Part shown: positions 1 to 5,132 of the stretch, in pieces | How the letters are laid out: every line of letters starts with the position of its first letter | How positions within the stretch are numbered: the first letter of the stretch is position 1 | NCBI GenBank assembly: GCA_938041945.1 | Contig: CALISC010000053.1 | Coordinates: 1 to 5,132 of the forward strand | Origin: an uncultured Acholeplasmataceae bacterium | Lineage (GTDB): Bacteria; Bacillota_I; Bacilli_A; Acholeplasmatales; Acholeplasmataceae | Length of the DNA stretch: 5,132 nucleotides | Direction: 5' to 3' | Notes under the pieces: generated by a model | Databases searched by the model: none | What the model saw: only the letters and a program-made list of their open reading frames with translations | What the model was told of the DNA's origin: nothing | Position numbers and translations under genes: made by a program

Positions 1-251
1 TTTAGTTTGTCGTATTTGTACTTTGAGTAGTTCATAATTTTACAAACTAACTTCTCGGCTTTAGCGTCTGAAACTAAAACTAAATCCAGTTCTGCTTCAA
101 TTGCTTTTTTTAAAGCATCTTTTTTGCTCATCACACCTAGGTTTTGCCCGGTTTCAGAGATTAAAAGAATGGTTCTATCGGGTACAAATTCGTTGACATA
201 CTCAACTGGTTTTTGAACTCTAACTCTTTGGTTACGATAAAAATTATTGAT
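1..251 (-). CDS. infC: Translation initiation factor IF-3, N-terminal part (gene runs off the left edge)
   Basis: IF-3 binds the 30S ribosomal subunit, keeps it apart from 50S and checks the start codon and initiator tRNA during initiation. Reading the minus strand from 251 gives 83 codons with no stop before the edge. The protein starts INNFYRNQRVRVQKP. The family's N-terminal domain pattern follows: PDRTILLISETGQNLGVMS, then KKDALKKAIEAELDLVLVS, then CKIMNYSKYKYDK, matching the usual LIG..G.qlGi.s..eAl..A...LDLVLV...a.PPVCrImDYgKf.Ye pattern. The variable acidic/proline stretch is AKAEKLV rather than the common PP form. The C-terminal domain lies outside the window. I chose ATC at 251-249 as start because it sits 7 nt behind AGAAAGGAG and no ATG, GTG or TTG occurs in frame just upstream. 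rpmI and rplT are expected next, beyond the edge, but cannot be seen. Family assignment is firm. Confidence 0.93.
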   Translation of the reverse strand, partial: MNNFYRNQRVRVQKPVEYVNEFVPDRTILLISETGQNLGVMSKKDALKKAIEAELDLVLVSDAKAEKLVCKIMNYSKYKYDKL

Positions 252-267
252 AAAATTTCTCCTTTCT
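249..267 (-). promoter_or_regulatory. infC: infC ribosome binding site with ATC start codon
   Basis: On the minus strand AGAAAGGAG (267-259) is followed by the 7-nt spacer AAATTTT and ATC (251-249). The spacing is ideal. The only in-frame ATG nearby lies far inside the IF-3 domain (in GVMS), so starting there would remove conserved sequence. Known from the family: infC commonly starts with AUU, AUA or AUC, and IF-3 discriminates against such codons, which lets it repress its own synthesis. That this applies here is inference. Confidence 0.82.
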
Positions 268-280
268 GGAAAGCATATAA

Positions 281-310
281 ATAAAAAGAGCACAGTAAGA
301 AAGTGCTCTT
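281..310 (-). terminator. Intrinsic terminator in the infC leader (probable attenuator)
   Basis: On the minus strand AAGAGCAC (310-303) and GTGCTCTT (293-286) form a perfect 8-bp stem with the 9-nt loop TTTCTTACT. A T-rich tail follows directly (TTTATTT from 285). The plus strand has no T run after the hairpin, so it works only toward infC. It lies 19 nt before the infC Shine-Dalgarno sequence and downstream of the probable infC promoter, so it would stop infC transcription unless it is disrupted. That is the layout of transcription attenuation in L20-type leaders. Confidence 0.8.
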
Positions 311-420
311 GTTAAAAAATTACAAAAATATATAAAAGATTTTTTAGTAACCTTTTGCCTACTGCTGGGTGCAATCAGGCGAGCGCATGGTGTTTTTTGC
401 CAAGTGCTGCTGCTTTCTAC
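286..420 (-). promoter_or_regulatory. infC 5' leader RNA, candidate L20-type ribosomal protein leader
   Basis: From the predicted transcription start near 420 to the end of the terminator stem at 286, the minus strand carries a noncoding leader. Its first half (about 355-422) is just over 50% G+C against roughly 30% around it, which suggests a folded RNA. It contains two GGCAAAA-type segments (around 400-395 and 359-353) and short pairable arms such as GCCTG/TAGGC (380-376 with 362-358). The segment AGCACTT (408-402) repeats seven bases of the terminator's 5' arm (307-301), so its AGCAC could pair with the GTGCT of the 3' arm as an antiterminator, though only over 5 bp. Known from the family: in Bacillota, L20 controls infC-rpmI-rplT through a leader with a terminator just before infC. 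I did not match the Rfam consensus base by base, so the class is inferred from position and architecture. Confidence 0.6.
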
Positions 421-426
421 GCTTTA

Positions 427-455
427 ATTTTAACACATCTGTTTGCTTTTGCTAG
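427..455 (-). promoter_or_regulatory. Probable infC promoter (extended -10)
   Basis: On the minus strand TGTTAAAAT (435-427) contains a TAAAAT -10 hexamer with a TGn extension. A 17-nt spacer separates it from CTAGCA (455-450), a poor -35 match (3 of 6 to TTGACA), which is acceptable for an extended -10 promoter. The predicted start is near 420, giving about 169 nt of leader before the ATC codon. The sequence match is seen directly; activity is inference. Confidence 0.55.
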
Positions 456-513
456 TAAAAAAGATCTAACGCAAAAAAATAGCATAATTACTTAGTTTTA
501 TAAGCCAAAAATG

Positions 514-542
514 TGGTAAATATGGGGCTAATTTGTTAAAAT
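514..542 (+). promoter_or_regulatory. Possible pepC promoter (extended -10)
   Basis: TGTTAAAAT at 534-542 is the same extended -10 string found on the opposite strand for infC. A weak -35 candidate TGGTAA (514-519) lies 17 nt upstream (3 of 6 matches). Transcription would start near 549, leaving a leader of only about 15 nt that just includes the ribosome binding site. Other possible -10 strings are TAAATA (517-522) and TATAAG (499-504), so the choice is uncertain. The roughly 70 bases between this and the infC promoter hold only A+T-rich DNA and a short TTTTGC/GCAAAA dyad (447-452, 471-476). Confidence 0.4.
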
Positions 543-554
543 TAAACTATTCTT

Positions 555-567
555 GGAGGAAAAAATG
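555..567 (+). promoter_or_regulatory. pepC: pepC ribosome binding site and ATG start
   Basis: GGAGGA (555-560) is a near-perfect Shine-Dalgarno sequence, and ATG at 565 follows GGAGG after 5 nt. An in-frame TTG at 553 overlaps this site and would place the start on top of its own ribosome binding site, so the ATG at 565 is preferred. This shortens the reading frame by four residues. Confidence 0.88.
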
Positions 568-1887
568 CTAGAAAAAGAATATTTAAAAAAATTAGAACAA
601 TCAATTAAAACAGACAGCAGCAAAACTGTGCTTCGCCGTGCTTTGACTAAAGGTAATCTACAAGATGTTGCCTATATTTTAGAAGAAGAACAAAACACTC
701 AATTTAACTTCTCTGTTAACATTGAAACTCTACCTGTTGCTAACCAAATGCGCTCAGGTCGTTGCTGGATTTTCTCAGGTCTAAACTTTCTTCGCGAAAT
801 TACTGCAAAAAAACTAAAACTAACTGAATTTGAGTTTTCTCAAAACTACATCGCTTTTTACGATAAACTTGAAAAAATTAACTTCTTTTTTGAGTCTGTT
901 CTAGATTTTCTAGACGCAGAAGTTGACGACCGCACTCTGCAATTTTTACTAAACCAAGGTATTCAAGACGGTGGTCAATGGGCAATGCTACAAAACCTAA
1001 TTGAAAAATACGGACTTGTGCCAAAATCAGCAATGCCTGAAACTACTTCTAGTTCAAATACAGGTTTGATGAATGAAATCATTAACGTGCGTCTACGTAA
1101 GTATGCTGCCGATGTGCGTCGCGCTCATCAAGAGAGCAGAGATTCAGATATTGAAAAGATTCGTGAAGTTGCAACTCAAGAACTTTATAACTTCTTAGTT
1201 ACAAACTTTGGAATGCCACCGCAAAAGTTTAACTTTGAATATACTGATAAAAACAAAAAATACCACATCGCACATAACTTAACTCCACAAAAGTTTTACG
1301 ATAAATACGTTGGTCTTAACTTAAACCAATATGTTTCTGTTATCAACTCACCAACTAAAGATAAATCTTTTTTAAAAACTTACACCATTTCTTATCTTGG
1401 CAATGTTGTTGAAGGCAATAAAGTTGTTCATCTAAACTTGCCAATTGATCGTCTAAAAGAAGTTACAATCGCTCAACTTAAAGACACGGAACCAGTTTGG
1501 TTTGGTTCAGATGTATCACTTTTTGGTGACCGTACACACGGTGTTTGGGATGACCGTATGTTTGACTTTGAACAAATTTTTGACATTAACGTTACTCTAG
1601 ATAAAGAAACTCAACTAGATTACCGTGCTTCTGCGATGAACCACGCTATGCTTTTAACTGGCGTTAATTTAGTTGATGGAAAACCAAACAAATGGAAAAT
1701 TGAAAACTCCTGGGGAGATAAAGTCGGCTCCAAAGGCTATTATTTGTGTACAGATACTTGGTTTGACCGCTATACTTATCAAGTTCTTATCAACAAAAAA
1801 TATTTAAACGAAGCAGAACTAAAAGCCCTAGAATCTGAACCTACTGTACTTAAACCTTGGGACCCAATGGGTACTTTGGCTAGATAA
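565..1887 (+). CDS. pepC: Aminopeptidase C (bleomycin hydrolase family, peptidase C1B)
   Basis: This cytosolic cysteine aminopeptidase removes N-terminal residues from small peptides; family members form hexamers with the active sites inside a central chamber. The protein has 440 residues from the ATG at 565, the usual PepC length (about 440-450). The papain-like active site is complete: the oxyanion glutamine Q61 and nucleophile C67 in NQMRSGRCWIFSGLNF, catalytic H360 in AMNHAMLLTGV, and N381 in KIENSWGDK. QDGGQW (134-139) is another family-typical motif. The C-terminus WDPMGTLAR matches the arm that in this family reaches into the active site and restricts the enzyme to aminopeptidase action. 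There is no signal peptide. Arginine is mostly CGT/CGC, while cydD and cydC use more AGA/CGA, which hints at high expression. It is a single gene between its own promoter region and a strong terminator, likely supplying amino acids from imported peptides. Confidence 0.96.
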   Translation: MLEKEYLKKLEQSIKTDSSKTVLRRALTKGNLQDVAYILEEEQNTQFNFSVNIETLPVANQMRSGRCWIFSGLNFLREITAKKLKLTEFEFSQNYIAFYDKLEKINFFFESVLDFLDAEVDDRTLQFLLNQGIQDGGQWAMLQNLIEKYGLVPKSAMPETTSSSNTGLMNEIINVRLRKYAADVRRAHQESRDSDIEKIREVATQELYNFLVTNFGMPPQKFNFEYTDKNKKYHIAHNLTPQKFYDKYVGLNLNQYVSVINSPTKDKSFLKTYTISYLGNVVEGNKVVHLNLPIDRLKEVTIAQLKDTEPVWFGSDVSLFGDRTHGVWDDRMFDFEQIFDINVTLDKETQLDYRASAMNHAMLLTGVNLVDGKPNKWKIENSWGDKVGSKGYYLCTDTWFDRYTYQVLINKKYLNEAELKALESEPTVLKPWDPMGTLAR

Positions 1888-1942
1888 AGTTAGGTAGTTG
1901 TAAATAAATTTATATAAATTAAAATAATTTAAATTGTTTTTT

Positions 1943-2002
1943 AAAAAGACTTATTTTGGGGATGCTTGTATTTAAATGTTTAGCCCAAATTAAGTCTTTT
2001 TT
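1943..2002 (+). terminator. Strong intrinsic terminator after pepC
   Basis: AAAAAGACTTATTTTGGG (1943-1960) pairs with CCCAAATTAAGTCTTTTT (1984-2001) over 18 positions with a single T-T mismatch, around a 23-nt loop. The 3' arm ends in a T run (1997-2002). The 5' side is preceded by TTTTTT (1937-1942), so the minus strand also shows hairpin plus T run and the element could act in both directions. It lies 55 bases past the pepC stop and separates pepC from the transporter genes. Confidence 0.88.
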
Positions 2003-2032
2003 AATTTTTAATTAAAACGAAAGTAGGTTTCA

Positions 2033-2065
2033 AGTTAAATAACCCCTAAAAAGGTCAGTTTAACT
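2033..2065 (+). promoter_or_regulatory. Inverted repeat just upstream of cydD
   Basis: AGTTAAA (2033-2039) and TTTAACT (2059-2065) are perfect inverted copies, extendable by one T-G pair. Inside, ACC (2042-2044) can pair with GGT (2053-2055) around CCTAAAAA. The only Shine-Dalgarno-like string before cydD, AAGG (2051-2054), is inside this dyad and 21 nt from the ATG, too far for normal use. The dyad could be an operator or an mRNA hairpin; no T run suitable for a terminator follows. I see no convincing promoter in 2003-2075. Function is unknown and a chance dyad in A+T-rich DNA is possible. Confidence 0.35.
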
Positions 2066-2075
2066 AAAAATTTTT

Positions 2076-3743
2076 ATGATTAAAACTAAGCTTTTTTCAA
2101 TTCTTACGAGGTCTGAAAAATTAAATATCTTTTTACTTTCTTTATTTAAGTGCGTGAGTTTTTTGGCACTTACTGCGTCTATTTATTTACTTTCTCAACT
2201 TTTTTTAAAGCATGGAGATTTCGCTTTAACTGAGTTAATTGCTTTACTTGTCTTAATAGTGTCAGCCGCCGGTCTTCAGTTAGTGTCTGCTTACTTTGTG
2301 CAAGTTGTGGCAAGTTCAGTCAAAACTAGAATTAGACTAGATTTTTTTGGTAAACTAATTGCTTTAAAAGACCCAAAAATTGCTGAAAACCCAACTAAGT
2401 ACACCCAACTTTTAACAGAAGGCGTTGACCACCTTGAGATTTATTTTACTAAGTTTGTTCCGTCTTTTGTAGTTGCCTTTTTTTCAATAGTTTTGCTATC
2501 TTTGCTGTATTTTCTGGCTGGTAACTACTTTGCTGGCGGAATTTTTCTGTTCTTCATTCCGTTAATTCCACTGGCTATGGCGCTCAGCCACCGAAAGGCC
2601 AGAAAAACTTTTAAGAAAAATTGGCAAATTTATCTAGACTTAGGTGAAGCCTACACCGATAACTTAAAGGGTCTTCGTGAACTTAGGTTGGCAAACTCTG
2701 AAGAAATTGCCGAAACTAAGTTAAAAGAAAACGCCAAAGCCTTTAAAGTGCAGACTATGCGAGTTTTAAAAATGCAGTTAAAGTCTTTATTTATTATGGA
2801 CTTTGTTACTTATTTTTCGGCAGCACTTGTTTTATTTTTAGAAGTAGTTTTACCGCTTATTTTAAGAAAACAAGGAATTTATTTTTACCGCTTTGAGTTG
2901 CTAAACTTCCAAACTGCATTTTTGTGTTTGACTGCACCTGCTTTTTTTGTGCCACTCAGACAACTTGGCTCTGCCTTTCACGCTGCGATGGCCGGAATTT
3001 CTGCGTATGAAAACTTAAAGCAAGTCTATTTAGTTGCAGAAAGCAAAGAAAATAAGCCCGAAAATATTGAGTTTTTTGAGCAAGTTAAGTGTTTTGAGTT
3101 TAAAGCAATTGACTTTAAGCATCAAGACACAAAAATTTTTAGTAGTTTCTCATATAAATTCACAAACCCGAATTTTTATTTAATTAAAGGAAAGTCAGGT
3201 TGTGGCAAAACTACTTTTGCTGAACTTGGCGCAAAAATTTTATCCCCACAAAGTGGCTCTATTTGCTTAAACAACACGGATATTTTAAACATCTCAGATA
3301 GTAGTTTTTATAAAAAACTTGTCTATATTTCAGCAGAACAACCACTTTACGGGGAAACCGTTAAAGAGTTTTTTGAAAACCATGGAGTTTCTGACCTTAA
3401 TTTAGTAAAAGAAATGTTAGTTCACTTCGATTTAAAAGAGTTGAGTGAAAATCTAGATTACCCGATTAACGCAAGTGAAAATAACTTATCTGGTGGTGAA
3501 AAACAAAGACTTTATTTAGCCTTAGTTGCGCTAATTGAAAGAGATGTTTATATACTTGACGAAATTACTGCAAATCTTGATAAGATAAACGAAGAAAAAG
3601 CACTTTCAATGCTTAGCAAAAAAGCAAAACAAGCACTAGTTATTTTGATTTCTCACCGAGTGAGTGCAGAAATTCAAAACTCAGTTGTCCTTGATTTTGA
3701 AAAGCAAGAAGGGGGTTCATCATGCATAAGCGCATACTTTTAA
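2076..3743 (+). CDS. cydD: ABC transporter CydD subunit, fused membrane and ATPase domains
   Basis: One half of the heterodimeric CydDC transporter in the cytoplasmic membrane, needed in known bacteria to assemble cytochrome bd; reported substrates are thiols (cysteine, glutathione) and, more recently, heme. The protein has 555 residues, near the usual 560-590. The membrane domain (about 1-310) shows about six hydrophobic segments (near 16-40, 53-77, 128-148, 150-171, 241-262, 278-295). CydD-like signatures are GVDHLEIYFTKFVP (116-129), the GLRELRLANSEE coupling region (199-210) and VPLRQLGSAFHAAMAG (292-307). The ATPase domain has Walker A GKSGCGKTT (372-380), Q-loop Q422, signature LSGGEKQR (471-478), Walker B VYILDE with catalytic E496, D-loop ANLD (499-502) and switch H527. 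The A-loop aromatic residue seems absent (IDFKHQ, about 345-350). ATG 2076 is the only good start (in-frame TAA at 2061) but has no close Shine-Dalgarno sequence. Its last 22 bases overlap cydC. Confidence 0.85.
   Translation: MIKTKLFSILTRSEKLNIFLLSLFKCVSFLALTASIYLLSQLFLKHGDFALTELIALLVLIVSAAGLQLVSAYFVQVVASSVKTRIRLDFFGKLIALKDPKIAENPTKYTQLLTEGVDHLEIYFTKFVPSFVVAFFSIVLLSLLYFLAGNYFAGGIFLFFIPLIPLAMALSHRKARKTFKKNWQIYLDLGEAYTDNLKGLRELRLANSEEIAETKLKENAKAFKVQTMRVLKMQLKSLFIMDFVTYFSAALVLFLEVVLPLILRKQGIYFYRFELLNFQTAFLCLTAPAFFVPLRQLGSAFHAAMAGISAYENLKQVYLVAESKENKPENIEFFEQVKCFEFKAIDFKHQDTKIFSSFSYKFTNPNFYLIKGKSGCGKTTFAELGAKILSPQSGSICLNNTDILNISDSSFYKKLVYISAEQPLYGETVKEFFENHGVSDLNLVKEMLVHFDLKELSENLDYPINASENNLSGGEKQRLYLALVALIERDVYILDEITANLDKINEEKALSMLSKKAKQALVILISHRVSAEIQNSVVLDFEKQEGGSSCISAYF
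3709..3724 (+). promoter_or_regulatory. cydC: cydC ribosome binding site inside the cydD 3' end
   Basis: AAGGGGG (3709-3715) lies 6 nt before the ATG at 3722, inside the last codons of cydD. Good spacing plus the gene overlap points to translational coupling, which would help make the two subunits in equal amounts. The ATG opens a different reading frame from cydD and continues without a stop to the window edge. Confidence 0.75.
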
Positions 3744-5132
3744 AAAATAATTTACTTGCAATGACTACGGCTGTGCTTTTTGGTGTACTTTCACAAATAA
3801 GTGTACTTTTAATTGCCATAATTCCTTTATTTTTATTATTTCAGTTTAGTAGTTTATCATTGGCTGGTTTAATAGTTTTGGGCAGTTTAGTGCCAACTCT
3901 TGGCTTGCTTAGACCATTTTTTCGGTTCCTTGAGCAATACTTTAACCATTTGGTGGCTTTCCGCATTCTTGAAAACTACCGCCTCGTGTTGTTTAAGGAA
4001 CTTAAACAAGTAGACCTTAATTTGCTTGCCGAGACCTATCGTAGTGATTTTTTAACAGTTTTAACTAAAGACATTGAAACCCTTGAGTTATTTTTTGCGC
4101 ACACTATCTCGCCTTTCTTTATTTCGCTTACCTTAGAGTTAGTTGTTTTGATTTCTGGGTTTTTTGTATCTCCATTTTTAGTTTTAACTGTATTTAGTGC
4201 ACATGTTTTTGTGATATTTATTTACTTTTTGTTTCATAAACTAAGTAAAAACAAGTTTAGCGAAACCAGAGGTTTGTTTAAAAACCTAACTAAAGTAATA
4301 TTTCAAAAAACACAAGTTCTGAGAAGTATCTATATGTTTGCGCAAACTGACAAGGCTAAGACAGAAATTACTTTTAACTCAAATCAGTTAAATCAAAAAA
4401 ATGTCGCTGTAAACGTTTTAGTTGAAAGCAAAATGATAGTTGTAACTGCTTTAATGACTACACTTACAGTTTTAATAGCACTATTTGCGAAAACCATCTT
4501 TAAGTCAGCATTTGCTTATAATTTTGCACCAATTTTATTTTACTCAACTCTATTTTTAGTCTTTAGTTTATCACAACTTTTTGAGCAATACGCTTTAGTT
4601 GAAGCAGCTAACCAAAGAGTTAAAAAAATTTTTAATCTTCCAAAAGAACATAAGGTTGACACTAAAAACGACTTTGTATTTGATTCGCTCGAATTTAATT
4701 TAGTTAATTTTCAGTATCAAAAAGATAAACCAGTTATTAAAGATTTGTCGTTTGGCGTAAAAATTGGCGAAATTATAGGTATTTCTGGTCGCTCTGGAGT
4801 TGGCAAATCTACCTTAGTTAAGTTAATTACTGGGTTAATTAAACCAACTGGTGGTGAAATTACTTTTAATCAAACCCTAGATATCAAAGATATTAACACT
4901 AAATCTTTATATCAAAATGTCTCGGTTTTATTTCAAGATGAACACATCTTTAAAGACACGCTTAGATACAACTTAACTTTAGGCAATCCAGAAATTAAAG
5001 AAGCCGATATTATTAAGGCGATTAACCAAGCGGGTTTGCTTGAGTTTTTTGAAAAACACAATTCAAACCTGGATATTGAGTTAACGCCTGACCACTTAAA
5101 TGTCTCTACTGGTGAGAAGTTTAGAATTGGTC
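3722..5132 (+). CDS. cydC: ABC transporter CydC subunit, C-terminus beyond the right edge
   Basis: Partner of CydD in the same membrane transporter. The frame from ATG 3722 is open for 470 codons to the window edge; about 80-110 residues should be missing. The membrane domain (about 1-310) has hydrophobic segments near 11-40, 46-64, 129-149, 150-171, 237-256 and 267-287. A CydC-like stretch follows the second segment: RPFFRFLEQYFNHLVAFRIL (64-83), matching the family pattern R..RYLER..SH...FR.L. The ATPase domain has an A-loop tyrosine (Y332 in NFQYQKDKPVIKDLSF), Walker A GRSGVGKST (356-364) and Q-loop Q405 in VLFQDEHIFKDTLRYNL (402-418). The signature reads VSTGEKFR (461-468) instead of LSGGEQQR, a degenerate form. 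Walker B, D-loop and switch histidine lie outside the window. No tryptophan occurs in the visible part. A plain lipid or peptide exporter half is the alternative, but the CydD neighbour and the residue 64-83 motif favour CydC. Confidence 0.83.
   Translation, partial: MHKRILLKNNLLAMTTAVLFGVLSQISVLLIAIIPLFLLFQFSSLSLAGLIVLGSLVPTLGLLRPFFRFLEQYFNHLVAFRILENYRLVLFKELKQVDLNLLAETYRSDFLTVLTKDIETLELFFAHTISPFFISLTLELVVLISGFFVSPFLVLTVFSAHVFVIFIYFLFHKLSKNKFSETRGLFKNLTKVIFQKTQVLRSIYMFAQTDKAKTEITFNSNQLNQKNVAVNVLVESKMIVVTALMTTLTVLIALFAKTIFKSAFAYNFAPILFYSTLFLVFSLSQLFEQYALVEAANQRVKKIFNLPKEHKVDTKNDFVFDSLEFNLVNFQYQKDKPVIKDLSFGVKIGEIIGISGRSGVGKSTLVKLITGLIKPTGGEITFNQTLDIKDINTKSLYQNVSVLFQDEHIFKDTLRYNLTLGNPEIKEADIIKAINQAGLLEFFEKHNSNLDIELTPDHLNVSTGEKFRIG

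Noticed and set aside
355..422. G+C-rich block as a tRNA or other independent small RNA gene
   Set aside because: There is no cloverleaf, no GGTTCGA-type T-loop and no paired acceptor ends. Its position between a minus-strand promoter and the infC attenuator explains it better as leader RNA.
441..476. TTTGC/TTTTGC direct repeats and the AGATCT palindrome as an operator
   Set aside because: The units are very short and such matches are expected by chance in A+T-rich DNA; only the TTTTGC/GCAAAA dyad is mentioned, with low weight.
565..5132. Mycoplasma-type genetic code (TGA as tryptophan)
   Set aside because: All nine tryptophans in PepC and CydD are TGG and no in-frame TGA appears in pepC, cydD or the visible cydC.
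3722..5132. cydC as a broken gene or pseudogene because no stop is seen
   Set aside because: The frame is intact through 470 codons with motifs in the right order; it simply runs off the window edge.
1..5132. CRISPR array, insertion sequence, prophage or defence genes
   Set aside because: No regularly spaced repeats, terminal inverted repeats, transposase, integrase or nuclease reading frames are visible; the genes present are housekeeping or transport genes.

Overview
The window reads as ordinary chromosome from a low-G+C, standard-code bacterium, most likely a Bacillota lineage (Lactobacillales-like or a relative). The reasons are the strong A+T bias (about one third G+C by eye), AGGAGG-type ribosome binding sites, an infC gene with a leader and attenuator, a PepC-type aminopeptidase, and CydD/CydC transporter genes. 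All nine tryptophan codons in the two complete genes are TGG and no in-frame TGA interrupts about 1,550 codons, so a Mycoplasma-type code with TGA as tryptophan is unlikely. The genus cannot be fixed from this window.

Layout. At the left edge the first 83 codons of infC (translation initiation factor IF-3) run on the minus strand off the window. The gene appears to begin with the rare codon ATC behind a strong ribosome binding site. Its upstream region (252-455) holds a minus-strand extended -10 promoter, a leader of about 170 nt with an unusually G+C-rich block, and an intrinsic terminator just before the ribosome binding site. This is the arrangement of the L20-type leader of infC-rpmI-rplT operons. 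Divergent from it, a complete pepC (565-1887, plus strand) has its own short promoter region and ends at a strong hairpin terminator (1943-2002).

After about 190 bases of noncoding DNA, which includes a 33-nt dyad upstream of a start codon with no good Shine-Dalgarno sequence, two ABC half-transporter genes follow on the plus strand. cydD (2076-3743) is complete. cydC (3722 to the right edge) overlaps it by 22 bases and is cut off inside the ABC signature motif of the nucleotide-binding domain. They should form one heterodimeric CydDC transporter, a family needed for cytochrome bd assembly and thiol/heme handling. No cydAB genes are adjacent in the visible part.

No mobile element, CRISPR array, tRNA, rRNA or clearly novel system is visible. 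The points that most deserve a second look are the ATC start of infC, its candidate leader RNA, the degenerate CydC signature motif, and the translation start region of cydD.
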